From Formicarius rufipectus (lineage: Eukaryota; Chordata; Aves; Passeriformes; Formicariidae): a stretch of DNA of 64,000 nucleotides. A program made the translations under genes and the position numbers. Positions 1-14,487 of the stretch are shown here, in pieces (position 1 is the first letter of the stretch; each line of letters starts with the position of its first letter). The notes below the pieces were generated by a model. The model worked only from the letters and a program-made list of their open reading frames with translations. It searched no databases and was not told the DNA's origin. The stretch is taken from contig VXAU01006167.1 in the NCBI GenBank assembly GCA_013399695.1, positions 704,334-768,333 on the forward strand, in the 5' to 3' direction.

Positions 1-502
1 CTCAAATAAACCCCTTCACCTTGACATTTAAGCAGACTTCTCCCTATCTTCTCACTCTTGTTCTGTGTCCTCAGGGGTCTGCTGCTGCTCTGGAATGCCA
101 TTATTTTTTGTTTAACGAGACATCATGCTGAGCCTGCTGCTGTCGCTTCCACTTCTCATTTTTGACTTTGTAGCCTTGTCATATTTACAATGATCCCTGC
201 CACAAGGGCTTTGAACTTCATTGGCTTGTGTTTGCTCTTACTTTGTGACTTTTCTTGGTCCTATGGCAGCATCTCTCTTTTCTGGTTCAGTGCTGCAAGG
301 AGCTCATTTGAGGGCTGGACTTTCACAACCTGGTAGTTCAAGAGGATTTTCCATAGTGCCAAGAAAAGTGTTTCTTCACTCTGTTGTGCTGCTAGGAAGC
401 TACATCCCCATAAGCAAATTTATTCTTTGGGATGTTTTCATGAGATCTTGTCTCTGAGTTATCTTCAGGAGATGCTCAGCAACCTGGTGTAATGGAAGCA
501 GC

Positions 503-562
503 AGGAGCTTGGAACAAGATCACCTTTAAGGTCCCCTACAATCCAAACGGTTCTGTAATTCC
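503..562 (+). repeat. CR1 retrotransposon 3'-tail fragment
   Basis: About 60 bp match the last part of avian CR1: a GGAGCTTGGAACAAGATC-like stretch, then a degenerate form of the 'aaggtcccttccaaccc' block and a CTGTAATTC end. The sense strand is plus. It is short and diverged, so it is probably an old insertion. Confidence 0.6.
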
Positions 563-3500
563 ACGTAGGCTCTGTGACTGCGAATTGCCAATTACATGAG
601 GCCAGTTGCCTGCCACAGTAGTCCTGGCTTTGGGAATTCAGGTAGGCTGCATGCTGCAAAGCCTGTCTTTGGCTCAATCACAGACCTGCAGCTTCTGTCC
701 CCTTCTGTGGTAACCTGAGGGGGTTTTGGTCTTTTGCTGGAGGAGTGGACAGAACAGCCACCCTTGGCCTGCAGTGACACTCCTAGCAATTCTCTAGTGA
801 CGTGAAGTGTCATTTGATCTCCTCCATGGTCATTCAGAATTTATCCAGTCTGGCACCTGTATGGGCCCAACCCCAAAGGAATTCACATTAATAATTACTT
901 TATCTCCAGAGCTTTCTGTCCTCCAACACTGCCAGCAATTAAAACTGGAATGTAATTGTTAGTAACTGACATCCAACTCTGCTCACTGCACCAAGGCTGC
1001 CTGATGGCCTGAGTGTCAAGGGGAAAACACAGCACAAGGAGACTTCCTTGGAAGGAAGGAATGACTTACATAGATGACTTGCTAAACTGCAAAACAAACC
1101 GCAGTTCTTTTGTGAAGAGCCATGAGAACAGATCCCCCTTCTCAAAAAGGTCTCCAGTAGTAAATATCCAGAGATGCAGCTCAGAATGCTTTTAAGGGGT
1201 TAATTTATCTATTCACCTTAAACCTCAAATCATTCTCCATATCAGCCCAGACAGGGAAGAAATCCTGAAAGGGGAGCTTCAGTTTCAGAGACAGGTGAGG
1301 AAACCAAACAGCTGATACCCTGGATGTTGGGTTGATCAAAGAATCCACCTCACATGTGCTAACGAGGAGACTGGAGACACCCACCAAGTCAAACTCCCCT
1401 TGAAAACGAAACAATACGTTCAAAAATAAAAATTAGTTACATAAAGTGTGATCTACAGTTCTGTCTCCGGCTTAGCTCCAGAGCATGGCAGCTATTTAAA
1501 TTCTCCCCCGTGTCAATGATAAAAGTGTCTCCTGGACACGTTTGTGGCTCTCGGGCACTGCGATTGCCACAGCAGAACAGATGCTTCCACTGCGAGATGG
1601 CTCCTGGCCCCTGCCTGCACTCCACCCTCCCTCCCCAATTCCTCCAGGCAGGTAGGACACAAAACCAACAAAAAAGCAGGGTGGGAGGCTCCAGGCTGAG
1701 AGGGGCAGGCAGGAATCAAAGGGAAGAATTTCCCCTTTAAAGCACTTGGTTACAATTTCATAATTGTTCTCCGAGGAAACATGCTGCCATGCCCGGGAGC
1801 AGCTCCACGTAAAGAAGCGTGTCGTGCCTCTGTGTGTGCGTTGGAGAGGATGCTGGTAGCGTGGAGCAGGGAGGCAGAAAGGATTGGAGTTGACACAGAG
1901 CTGCTCTGTGCAGCCTTGGAGCCCTCCCAGCTTTCAGCATCGCTGCTGCTGTCAATATGGCAGCGGCTGTAACGCAGTCAGTGTGTGTGGCTGGGAAGCC
2001 AAGACAGATCTACCCCAACAGACAAAGCTCCACAGTGATCCCCTGCCACAGATTCTCTGTCCCTCCTAGGTTTTGACTGAGAGCTGGTGCTCAGCAGAGG
2101 CCAGGGAGCGAGGCTTGCTGACAGATGGGGTTAATCTTCTGCTGGGAGAGTTCATCCAAGGTGCTTGCAGGCAACCTGCATTTTGGGAGCTGAATACTGC
2201 AAAATAGCTGTTTTTTGAATGTTAAAAATCAGCCCCAAGACCTCAGGGTTGCAGTCCCAAATCCATTTATGATGGACAAGGTCTGTGCTGCGCTGCTCTG
2301 CTCTTATCACTACAATTTCAAAGGCTCGGGCTTACAGGGCATCCAGGTCCCACAACAAGGATTTACAGGGGCCATTAACTGCTGTATGAATACACAGCGT
2401 GGAACTGGGAGGTCATTCCCATCACAGCAAAACACCCGAGCACGTGCTTCACTTTAAACACATGAGCAGCTGAATGGGTATTTGTAAGATGAAATACAAA
2501 CAGAGCTAGCCACAAGGGTGAGCTGGGATTTCTCTTTCATCTCTGGTGGCTGCTGCTCTAGCCTGAACTAAAATATAAATGAGGTGAGTGAGATAGGCTC
2601 GTTCTCTTTCTGCAGCAGACGGCGGTTCTTTCATAAAAATGTCTGCTGCATCCAAGCACTGATCTCTCCTCGGGAGACTGGCTGCAATCAGTGCCCATGT
2701 CCTGCCAGGCTGGATGGAGATGCTCTGCCAACACCTGTCCCAGTCAAGCCCTAAGGCCTGGGCAACATCCCCAGAGCCTCCCCAGAAGGATGGCAGGGCA
2801 AGAGGCCAGGTTTGTCCCAGTGCTGCTTTAGAGGAGCCTGGGGCTTCAGGGACAAGAGGAGAGCAGCACAACTGGACAGAGAACGCTCAGCCCATTCATT
2901 ATGCAACCTGTACGCTCCCCAGATGGGGGAATGCAATGGCATTCCACGGGGATGGGGCGCAGACAGAATCAGCCACAGGGAGAGGATGCCAACACAGAGT
3001 CCCTTGCATTTGTTAGCTGTTCCAAATAACCAGCTGATTTCCCCCCTCATCGAACAGCAAAGAGATGACCCTCACTGCTGAAGGGGTTTCCATTAGTTGC
3101 AGCAGCCCTGCATTTTAGGCAGCAGGAAAATGAGCTCCCCCTCCAAGTTTAGCTGCCTGCTCTTCCCCCAAAGAGCACACATGCCTCTGCCATCTGCAAG
3201 TTTTCACTACAGTCTCAGCTGAACACAATCTCTTGCTTCCAACACGGTCTCTTTTCACTCCAATTAGTCTTATTTTTAACTAGCTCAGCCCCAGCACTCA
3301 GTCTGGATGTTAGTCACAAGATATCCAAATAATCAAAGGAAATAAAATCAACCATTTTAAAATCTCAATAAGAGCAAAGTGGGGTGGGGGGAAATGCAAA
3401 GATGGTGAAGATCTCAGAGGTGCAGGCACCAGCACAGGCTGATGTTTCCTCCCAGCATCAAAGGCCCAGCACTAATCCCATTACAACGGAGATCACCCCA

Positions 3501-5221
3501 GAACCATTCCCGCTCCTCCACCAACCCAGCCAGGCTGGGCTGAGTGTAAAGAAACACACTACTCTTTCCTCGCCTGCTAATTACAAGCAGTGTCTGTCTC
3601 CTTTTGGCCATTCATAAAAGACACCACGGGAAGATTAATGCACAGGGAGAAGCACTGCCATGCCATTAATAGGGGTGACATCCGAGCAGCACCCTTCCCC
3701 TCCCACTTTGCCTAAAGAGTTGTCCTTTCCCACAGGAAAGTGGGGCAGCAGCAAGTAAAAATCCCTCCCCCAGGGGCTCGTAGCCAAGTGAAGGACCACA
3801 GGGCCTTTCATGACCCACCCTCCTGGCTCTTACCTGTCTTGCAGCTACGTGGCTTTGGGTGTTTGATGGACACGGCTGGTTGGGACCCTGAGGAACAGTG
3901 TCTGCAGACTCACGGTGCATCGGGGAGGGCGAGGGACCCAGCCTGGCCACAGTTATCTCTGCAGGAGCAGCAGCACTGTGCCACTTTCCCTGGCTCCCCA
4001 GCCCTGCATCTCGTGAAAAGAACAAGAGCTGGTGGAAGGAGGGGGGTTACAAAAGAGAGGGAAGGGGGATAAGGGAGAGCGGGAGCGCGCTCTCGCAGAA
4101 GCACACACAGAGCAGACAGAGGCTTGTATAGGATGGCACTGCCTGACTTGCTCTCATTATTGCCTCAGGCTGGCTGCTGCCCATGGAGAACTCGCCAGCA
4201 TCCACTGCTGACCAGGGGCATGGTGGGGGAAAGGGACAGGGAAGGGATTAAGACCTCATGGACCATCAGAGCAAGGAAAACCACCGCCTGGGCACAGGGG
4301 ACTGCATTGTCTTTGTTTGCTTTTACCTGGGAGGGGGAGAGTTGTGCTAGAGGGCAGGAAGGGATTGCAGTGACAGAGAGTTCAGATTTTGATGGGTGAC
4401 TCCTTTCTTCCTTCGAGCATAAAACAAATTCCCAAGACCAGTCCTCCTCAGCGATGCAGAGTGATGGCATCGAGGCAGGCAGAAGGTGGGGTGCATGTAG
4501 CCAAAGCACCAGCATAAAGCTCAGCCTCCCCTTCTCATTCCTATTGTCTGGGTTGTGCCAATACAGATCCAAAGGCCTGGCACGAGTGTTGGAGGGGGTG
4601 GAAAGACACTCCAGCCGTGACACCTCCCCTTTGGATGCTGTGAGGAAGCTGCATACAGAGCTGCCACCAGTCCCTGACACTGCTGATTTGCTGCAATGAC
4701 AGATTCAAAACACAGGACTTCAGAAATCCAGTCATAATGCTCCCCAAAGGGACACCAATTCCTCACTCTACAGGTTTTTACAATGTGCTTTTCTAAAGCA
4801 TCACATGCTTAGAAGCGTGTGCACCTCTGGAGGGAAGCAAGAGCTTTGTGCCTAATGCATTTTTCAGGTTTTTGAAAGCTCCCACACCCCTTCCCCTCCT
4901 CTGTCCCAGTGCTTTACCACTCAGAAAGTCTGTGTCTCACCCAGGGGGCTGAGTTTGTACAGAAGGATTAGAATAAAAGACAAGTCAGATGCTTGAAACC
5001 CTCTCCGAAACCCCCAGCACCCATTTATGGCAGCTCCCCACTCCAAGGTTTCCCACTGGTGTTTGCAGATGCATGGATCTCTAGCCACAGGGCTGCTGTT
5101 AATAGAAATCAATGGCTGATGCACAGAATTACAATCACAGAGTTTCCAAGTCAATATCCTCCAAAGCAGTTAATCTGAGAGTGCCAGGTCCATGTTTAAG
5201 TGACTGTGTTCAATAACACAC

Positions 5222-5423
5222 CTTGGAGACTCGCCTGTGATCACATGCGCTTCTGCAGCAGAGCACGATAGGATCAGTCCGACCAAGCCAAAATCCAGCA
5301 CTCTGACTGCCTGCTCCACTGGCCTGAGGACATTGGCACCCAGCTCCAGGAAACCTTCCCCCTCATGGGTCACTCTGCCAGGAGCTGTCAGAACGTATTT
5401 CAAGTCCCAACATTCCATCAGCC
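5222..5423 (-). other. unidentified exon-like open segment
   Basis: On the minus strand a good acceptor (CTTTTCTGTTGCAG) precedes a 202-nt segment that stays open in one frame and ends CCAAG before a GTGTGT donor. The same frame is open from about 5,575 to 5,170, including residues like GRVTHEGEGFLELGANVL. The plus strand is also open over 5,237-5,575 (112 codons) and is followed by AATAAA at 5,746-5,751. I do not recognise the peptide on either strand. It may be an orphan exon, a decayed gene, or chance openness in GC-balanced DNA. No partner exons were found. Confidence 0.25.
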
Positions 5424-8400
5424 CTGCAACAGAAAAGGTCTCACTGTGGAGATGCGCAGCTGTGGGTGACTTTTCCGCCTGTAGCAGCACATACAAGGCC
5501 CAAGGGATGATCACTTCAGGACCTGTAACCAGATATCCCACCCTTATTCCCACCACAAGAGGAGCAAGAAGCTGAGGTTTGATGCTATGTCAAGATCCTG
5601 TTTGTTTCCCTGCCATGGAGAGAGCACAAGGGTGCTGTGAAGCTGGATCCCTTTAAGATGCTGAAGAAGGGAGCAATATCACTGCACAGGGGAGGGTACA
5701 GGCATCTCTCTTCCAGATCTCTGCATCTGTACTACTTATATCACTAATAAAGCTGCCCAGAGTCTCTGTGGATGCACGTCAGCTTTCCTACACCCCAGGG
5801 CTGGGAGATTTCCAAGTGACATCCATTCTCCATAGAGCTGTTTTTAATGCAGATATACTGCAGTGCCCTCTCCCAGCATATTTTGGGGGGGGTGTGGACA
5901 TGAACCATCTTTGGGGAAAATAATGCCCACATCAGTGTCTTATGGGGAGTGAGGAGCCATCTGCTCTGTGCCCCAAAATATGAAGCCAACCTTCCAGTCT
6001 CCATGAAGACAGACCCTCCAGCCTCCTGCAACTATGGAGTCCAACTTTCCCAGAGGGAAGAAAAGGCGAAGGCACCCTAGAAGATTTGCAGTGTGGTGTC
6101 CAGGACTTGCAAGGGGACACTATCAGTGCCACTGTCTGTCACTGCTGAGAAAGGCTTTGTAAGGACAGAGGTGGCTTCTCCCCAGGTGATCCAGAATTTC
6201 CAGCTGTGTGTGAAAAATCAGGTTTGTTTTGTATGCATGCAAAAGCCTCAACTTAGCGAGCAAGATGTTAATTTGTGAGGGGAAAATAGGCCATATTTAT
6301 GTAACTGTGAAAAGCTGCAGCAAAGGCTACGGATCCAATGGGAGAGGAGCGTGTGCGCCAAGCTAACTGCTTTGTTGAGGGCTCCAGCAACTGCATATTC
6401 ATCACCCCACACCCCAGAGAACCAGCTTTGAGGCTTTCCAGGTTAAGAATAGAGGTCTTGTTGTGTTTGCTGCTCCACGGGTTGGGTTTTGTTCAGAATT
6501 AGAGGCACCAGGGTGTGGAAACCCGGCCGAATGAGCGCTGCAAATGGCAGCATCTATGCCTGCCTGTGAGCAGGGCAGGGCTCCGGGCTCAGCAGGGATG
6601 GAGAGCGCAAAATAAAGGGCAAATTCATCCACAGCCACACAGGACTGCATTAGTGCCGGCCCTCTGCTCACAGAGAGGTCCCCCGTGGTGGATGGGGCAC
6701 CCGCAAGACACGACTCACTTGTGCACAAACAAAACCCAAGCATCTTTCCAAGCAGGCAGCTGGGGCAGTGCCATGGCTGAAATTAGCAGCTCGTCCTGGC
6801 TGTGAAGTCTGGTGGCTTGGATCCACTTCGGGAGCCCCAGTCCCTGCAGGGGCAGACAGCTTCCCGCTGGCCCATGACATTTCTTTCCCCTTCCATTCAC
6901 ACACAAACATTCTCTGCCCTACTTAAAGCAGGTCATGAATCCAGCAATCCCCAGCCTTGGAAAAGGAAACCCCAGAGCTAGTCACTGCAGGGTTTTTCAG
7001 ACATTCCACACTTAAGAGGTCTTTCAGCTCCAGAACTCATCATGTGGCCATGCTGGCACTGGTGGGAAACAGCACGATACTGCTATTTGTCTGGCTTGGA
7101 ACTTGTGACCCTGGGACTGTGGGAAAGCCTTTTATTGGCTAAACTGGGCTTGCAAATGGCAGCAAAGGCAAACTCACTCCTAAGGGGAAACCAAGAGAAA
7201 AACAGGACTGAACTGTGGATGTTTCTGGGGCCTTTGGCTCCAGCAGTCCCTGCTCCTGGGGCCGTATTCCTGGACACTCATCTGAAAGCAGCAAGGGATG
7301 CAACTTACAGAAAAGAGGTGACCCAGGGATTTGAGTACCTGTAGAAGAGTCCAAGTCAAGGGCAGTACTGAACAAAGGCACAGACTGCAGGCAGCTGTAC
7401 TGGAACTTGTGTGTCTGAAGTCCAGCCTAGGAGGTGAGAGGAGCCACTGCATCACTGGGGACCAAACAGACCAAAGGCTACAACTGATATTAGGTGTTGT
7501 TTTCAAACAAAAGGGGGCAGAAATTAGTCTTTTGAAAACCTATGCAAAACAGATTAATTTCCTGAGGGAAGGCAAAGTCTTTGGAGAAGGTATTTCTTGC
7601 TAAAACAACACAGAATTCTCTTGGGAAAGGACTCCTGAGATAACCTGCCTCTCTCCTAAAGTAAATGCCCCTGGGAGCAACACTTGGCAAAGTATTTCTA
7701 GAGGAAAAAAAAAATCTTATAAAACCTGCTATTGATTCTGCATTTACCCTTGCTGCAGCAGCAACACACTCAGGGCTGAGCCATCATCTTCCAGTGCTCC
7801 TTCCTTACCAGAACTGAGGAGGATATAACAACAATCCTGCTGCTCTCTCATTTCCTCCAGCTGTATCTCACCAATCACTCAAACTAACCCACTGTGAGCA
7901 GCAACTCCACAAACCATGCTTTGGATTCATATTCTGCCCTTGTGGAGAACAACAACAGGGGACATGCCATCTGTTGCTGTTTGTTTAGCCCTTGCATTGC
8001 TGAACTAACATCTGGGAATACTGCTGAGCCTCTGTTTAAAAAGCAGTGCACTTGAAGAAGAGACATGTATGTCTTTATCCTCTGTGGAAGATGGATTGAC
8101 CTGAGCACCATTTGACAGAGAACAAGAGGCCTAAGAATCAAGTCATCCTTCTCCACTGCTCAGGCTACTGCAATTAGATGCTCTCATGACACTGGCCCCA
8201 ATCCAGACACTTGGCCAAACTCAGTCCAGCCACCTTGACCCTAAGAATTGGCTCCCATGCCTCGAAAGCCACAAGCCAGCTCTGACTAAGCACCTTCAGG
8301 TTAATTCATCTTTCAGATTTGAATCAGTGCAGTCCAGCAAAACCCAGAGCCCTTTTGTGAGCCAGCAGAAAGTCCCTTATAAATAGCCATGAGTTGGAAA

Positions 8401-9910
8401 GGTCTGAAAATTCTATAGGAAATACTCATAGAGACAGAAGACAGCAACTATAAATGATCTGCTGCAGGGGACATTGGAGACCAACCCTTCTACTCCTGGC
8501 AACGCCTACAGGGCCATCAAAGACTCCCTGGAAGTCTTATGAAAAGGAAGGCAGAAGCATTCTAATGTTGGGTCTAGCAGATTGTACTGTGTTAATGCCA
8601 TAAAACTATTTATTACCAAAATTGTGCATATCCTGCTCGCAGACTCCTTATGCATGACTCAAGATGCTCAAACAAGGTGACATACAGACAGGGGGTTATG
8701 TTTCAGGATTTTCCATCACCTGCCTTTGCACATACAGAACCAGACAAGATATTCCTGAGTCCTCACAGCTGCATGGACAAGTGAAGCTGATCCAAACCCA
8801 GGTGATTCTGAGCTCAAACTGATAACAAAGGCAGCATGGATCCAAGTCCAAGGAGACCTGTGGACTTCAGGAAGCACCCACAGTATGCAAAGATACTAAT
8901 ATAAATAGCCCCTCTGCTCTTAAAAAAATGTAGTATTGGGAACATGATCAGCCTCTGGGACTGTAAGGTTAGAACTGAGAGAAATATGCAATGAAATCAA
9001 GAGAAAATATATATGTACATACAAAAGAACTCTCACAACTACCTGAATATTGGTATCTCTCCCTCTTGGAAAACACTGACACCTGCTAAAGAAGATGGGG
9101 TGATTACACATAAAACAGGCTTCCACAACATACTGGCACAACGGGTCGGCTCAGCATGGACCAGGAATTGAACTTTAGGGCAGCAGCATGCATGACACCA
9201 AGAAGAGAACCCAATTTATTCACCCCATCAGTTCTCTCACATCAGTCTCTGCCTTCCCTGCTCACAGACAGGACAAAACAGCTTTTCTGTGTCAAATAGG
9301 ACCATTCAACTCCCAAGTCACAAGGCACCAAGCAAACAACGCTGCTCTTGGCCAGCCCAGGAGCACAGACTGGGGATTGTGGCAGGGTCTCCTCAGGAGC
9401 ACAGCTCCAAACCCCAAAATTAGGTGTTCTGTGTGAGAGCACACCACGCTGAGCATGAGGAAGAGATGGCAATGAGTGTTTTGCTGTCTGCATGACAGTT
9501 TACACCCCAGCACGGTATTTGCCTTTGCACAACAGGACAAGTTTGTTGACTCATGTTTAGCCTGTGACCCAGTATAAACACAAGCAGCTTCTGCTGTCAG
9601 AACAGACGGTGTCTGGTGCTGACTACGGAGCTGGCTTCTCCTAAATACAGCATCTCACACTAATCTGATTGCATGGAAAATTCCTAGGTTTTCCATGACC
9701 ATTTCTCCATTTATCAAGGCTTGAAACCCAGTCACATCCTTCTCCCACTAGCTTACAAATTCTCCAAACTTGTACTAGTTTGCTAACAAACATAGGAAAT
9801 TACATTTTCTAGTCATCATCCCAGACTGAATGAAATTTTCCTGTGACAAGCACCTAAAGATACATATTTAATTTACCTTTTAGCAGCTTTCCAGTACCTA
9901 AAATGGGTTT

Positions 9911-10210
9911 ACAAAAGGCCAGAGAGATACTTTTCACAAGGGCATGTAATGCCAGAAAAAGGGAGAAAGGCCTTAAGCAGAAGGTGAGTAGATTTAGATA
10001 TTAGAAAGAAATTCTTCCCTGTGAGAGTGGTCACACCCTGGCACAGGTTGCCCAGAGAAGCTGCGGCTGCCCCATCCCTGGAAGTGTCCAAAGCCAGGCT
10101 GGATGGGGCTTGGAGCAACCTAGTCTCAGGGAAGATGTCCCCACCCATGGCAGTGGGAATGAGATGATTTCTAAGGTCCCTTCCAACACAAACCATTCCA
10201 TGATTCTGTG
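9911..10210 (+). repeat. CR1 retrotransposon 3' fragment
   Basis: A 300-bp CR1 tail in plus orientation. Recognisable blocks are 'ttagatattagaaagaaattcttccctgtgag', here with small changes, then 'tggcacaggttgcccagagaagctg', 'cccatccctggaagtgtcca', and the terminal CATTCCATGATTCTGTG octamer-like end. It is 5' truncated and carries no reverse transcriptase. Confidence 0.95.
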
Positions 10211-12905
10211 GCCATCTAGCCATTCCATACCCAGTTTCCTCTTGAGTCTGATATAGTATGACTATGCCAAAAAGACTCAGTATTTGTCATGTACTGCCTC
10301 TTCCCTAGCAATAAGACCTTTTAGTCTTGCCATAGGATGATATTACGTTTGTTTGAGATGACTCTACTAAACAAGCACTTGGTTAACCTGTCCAGTGTCT
10401 TCCAAACCTGAGTTTTTGTTTCAGATTTTTTTCATCCTGCAAATGAAAATGAAACTGATTTGTAATCAGCTAAGTCCTCTTTCTTCCTTCTAAAGACAGG
10501 TACTGAATGACTTTTACAGCAGTCAGGTTCCTCACCTATCCACCCAAATTTGTCAAAAATGGCTACAAATTGTTCTGAAATCACAGCTAACTCAATTAAA
10601 GTTCTTGACACCCAGGCAGCTTGAGACTGCCTGATTTCCCAAGAGCCCTCTGGAAAGTAATTTTTTTTTTCTATTCTAAGCAGAGACTTCACTATTTGTC
10701 ATTATCACCAGCAGTGCTAGTCAGCACTTCTTTCTCTTGAACTTCCTAACAACGACAACTATGAAAAATAAACATTTTGGCCTTCTTGACATTTTTTCGA
10801 CAGGTCTTTCTGTCCCCACAATTATCCACACGCACATTAATATATGTGTGAAAAGGAATAAGAGAAGTGCTGACCTCATTTGTCCTGCTTACCAGCACTG
10901 CTGAAAGGAAGGGTTGCCACAGTCAGAACAAGTATTTCTTACACTAAGGGATCATGGATGAAGCAAAATGCATTTTCCCTGCAGGTTTAAAGAATAAACA
11001 GCCCACGGTTACAACAGGAAAAGTGCTGTTATTCATTGAGTAGTGGCATTTTAGGTTGCTGTCACCAAAAGCTTATTCCTAACAGTTCCAACAACACTAT
11101 CTACCAAACAATGCATGAAACGTTATAAATGGCAATTGGTAAGTGGTAACCATTTGTGTAATCTCAGAGTGCCCTGAGAAAAGCTGTGGATAAGCACATG
11201 GAGCTGGTGGGAGGCATTGCTTCCCGTAGGCCCTGCCACAGGGACCACAGTGACTAAGGGAGTTGGAATCATCCCCAGTCAGAGCACCAGCATGAGCAAT
11301 TCTAGCTCCAGGAAGGGAGAAACCCCCCAAAACAAACCCACAGCTGTTTGAAAGTAAAGTCAAGTGAAATGCAAGATCCATCAAAGAGCTCATCAAAGCA
11401 CTCAGCTCAGTTGGAGACATCCTACTGTTCACAGCATCACGTTCCAGTCCTGACTGCTGAGAGCAAGGTGAGTTAATCAACTCACTCTCCTGAGCACTTC
11501 CATAGATAATTTTGTTGTATGATGGACACAGCATTCAGCAGATTTTGGTGAGATTTCTTATCCTCTATTTTCCTTGTCCTCCAGGCAATCTAAATAAATT
11601 ATAAATCAACTTCCACATTGACATTTTCTGCTTATGAATTTGTTAAAATGCCTACAATTTTCTGTAACTATACAATGCCTGTTCTCCATAATAAGATGCA
11701 TAGTACCACATAATTTATATATCAACACACAGTGTGCACCTCCAGCTTTTAGTTCCCACTACTGTGAAAGACTAAGGAATAAAGCAGCAACCTACTTTAT
11801 GATTTCAAAGGGAACAGTAATCCCTAGGAAAACAGACAAAAATCTTCTGTCTGTGTCACTGGTTATTTAAAGAACAGCTCCAGTATTTCCTACCTTTGCA
11901 TAATAGATTCTGATTATTTTGACACTTCAGTATTTTTAAATCTTTTTAAGCAGAATCTATGGGGAGGCAGCATGAATTAACTGCATGTTATTTTATTTCT
12001 GTCAGCTAAATCCTATATCCTCCAAACCTCTGTCACTTATTCCTGTTCCCCACTGGAGCTGCAGCAGCTGTTTAGGAGGTTGTGCAGTGTGCTGGATCCA
12101 AAAGTCTGGTCCTAGTTGAAATAATGAAGGGCTGCTCACCAGGCATATCCCAAATGCTTTGATCAGTGCTGCCAACGAAGCAGTGAGGAGCAGAAAAAAG
12201 GGATGGAAATGACCTTGATGTGAAGAAAAAAGGCCTGCAGGCTCCCAACTTAAACAGGTTTTTCAGGTAGCATTAATAAAATTATAAACTCACAGAAATT
12301 GCTTTTTAGAAAGCATTGTTCCAGCTGAACATCATCCTGACTACAAAGTACTCCTCTGTATATTAATTCAGTCAGCATAGTTACTTAACTGGTGAGTCTA
12401 CATTTAATAGATGTTTATATTCATTAATATTTATCTCATCTTCCACAAATGAAATTAGTAACAGCATGCCAGCCAGATATTTTCTTCACATGGCTCCTGC
12501 AAATGCATTAAACACAGCAAGCCATCTCCAGAGGCAACTGTGGGCAGGGCATGGCCGTGTATGCTTCTGTGGCAGCTGTGCTAAAATTATGCTACTCCCA
12601 TTAAAAGAATCCTTTTTGGCTGGATCTGGCTTTACTTATGCAATATTCACAGTGAAAAGAGGAAATGAGAATTCATGGCCTCATATGATTTCAGTTTAAA
12701 TTCTATTTAAAGCATTCTCGGGATTTTTACAAGACATCTTAAAGATCCAAATGAAGTTCTTGCCTTCCATAGTTGCTTTTTTTAATCTTTTACTATGAAT
12801 ATGACATGGTACATTTTTTAATTTACACTAAAGCATTCTTTCCTTGTATAGAATCATGGCAGGTTAGAGATGAGTGAGCTTCCCATCTCAGCTGTAAAGC
12901 AGTCA

Positions 12906-13285
12906 CACAATCTCAGGATGGTTTGGGTTGGAAAGGACCTTAAAAATCATATTGTTCCAACCCCCTGACATGTGCAGGGACAACTTTCACTATCCCAGGT
13001 TGCTCCAAGCCCCATCCAACCTGGCCTTGAACACTTCCAGGGATGGGGCAGCCACAGCTTCTCTGGGCAACCTGTGCCAGGGTTCAACTACCCTCACAGG
13101 GAAGAATTTCTTCCTAATATGTAATCTAAACCTACTCTGTCAGTTTGAAGCCGTTGTCCCTTGCCCTGTCACTGCATGCCCTTGCAAACAATCTCTCTCC
13201 ATCTTCCTTGTAGGCTCCCTTCTGGTACTGAAAAGCCACAGCTAGGTCTCCTCTCCAGGCTAATCCTGGGATGCTCTCTCTCTGA
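12906..13285 (-). repeat. CR1 retrotransposon 3' fragment
   Basis: About 380 bp of CR1 with its sense strand on minus. Reading plus, it begins with GGTTTGGGTTGGAAAGGACC, runs through the CCATCCAACCTGGCCTTGAA and GGGCAACCTGTGCCAGG blocks, and fades near 13,285. It is 5' truncated. The open frames over it are repeat shadows. Confidence 0.94.
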
Positions 13286-14487
13286 CAATACCCAGTGTGA
13301 CCTTGAGCTAGTCAGCCTGTCACCCACCCCCATCTCCTCATGGTTCTCTGGTAGGTTTGTACAGAGCTGCAAAAAAACCCAGCAATTCTACAGTTACTGC
13401 GGGCTGCATCATCTCCAAGAAATCTCACAGCTCTTTAGCTCTGGACACTGTTGTTTTGCCACTTCAAGTGAAATGATGCTGTGTGAAAGGATGGGAGTCA
13501 CTGGGTCCTTCTCCTCAGAGCTCTGGCTCCGTAATTGCTGTCAAATTATTTCTGTTCATGCCGCAAGAAAAATGTACTTAAGGCTTTTCTTTTTTTACAG
13601 AAACATACTGGACATCTTTTTTTCCTTTACATACAAATAAAAATCTAATGACAAGAAAAATTGAATAGATGACAAACAAGGAGTCTGCATTTCAAGGGAC
13701 ACAATCAAAGAGCTGAAGCCTTCAACAACAATTCTCTTCAAATTGCTCAGTAAACAAGTCAAGTTCTCAGGACTGAGAGTGTTTTGAATCTACCACTCTC
13801 CAAATAGAGGATAATATATTTTTAAAAAAATCCAATAGTACACTGTGATTGTTGTTCCAGAGGAAACTGCCACCAAACATGCCCCTTGTACCAACTGTTC
13901 TCAGAAATGTTTTTATATCATTCACTTTGGTATACACTGCTACTTGGGCAAGTAGAAAGTGTTGCCAAAGCTTACTGCTTGCTTTTGCAGATACTTTATG
14001 ATCTTTCTAAGCAGTTAATATCTAAAAAAAACCCAAAAGATATATCATAAATACATAGTTAACACTAGTCTTTGCACAAAAAAAAGTACCTCATCACTGA
14101 AACTGAAGGTTGGTAAATATTAACAGCAACACATGGAAAGGGAAAAAAGACCAAAACAGCCAAAGGCAGCAGCCACCTTTGACCATCCAGCTGTCAATGA
14201 GTGTATGGAAGGTCACTGCCAGTAGCACATGAGGTATGAAGGGATTTCCCCAGGAAGGCAGGTGAAATTGCCTAAAAATGGACAGCTTAAAATGTGATTG
14301 AAAAAAAAGGATATTCGTTTATTAAATGATAAACAGAAAACTCAGAAGCACTTTGCATATCATTCCTTCTATAAACTAATGGGAAGGTGCTCTGTGGAAT
14401 TATCAGATGAGAGGTTTTAAATTAAGCAAGAAGAAGTAGTTTTTAGAATAACACATAACAGAACTCATGGCTACAGAAATACAGAAG

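Larger units (their letters stand above)
1..9910. other. intergenic or non-coding stretch, no supported gene
   Basis: I read both strands and found no recognisable protein family, tRNA or box C/D snoRNA here. Open frames are short (mostly 60-170 codons), are not joined by convincing splice sites and resemble no family I know. The first 7 kb is fairly GC-rich and high in complexity, so it could hold UTRs, a lncRNA or enhancers, but the sequence alone does not show which. The exceptions, listed separately, are a CR1 tail near 0.5 kb and an exon-like open region at 5.2-5.6 kb. Confidence 0.6.

Noticed and set aside
4165..4680. 171-codon minus-strand frame
   Set aside because: Low resemblance to any protein, no flanking splice signals, and similar-length chance frames occur nearby on the other strand.
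12928..13640. 105- and 159-codon frames on the plus strand
   Set aside because: They begin inside an antisense CR1 tail and run into unique DNA; CR1 tails give the same peptide ([18 protein letters not shown]) at several sites in this window.
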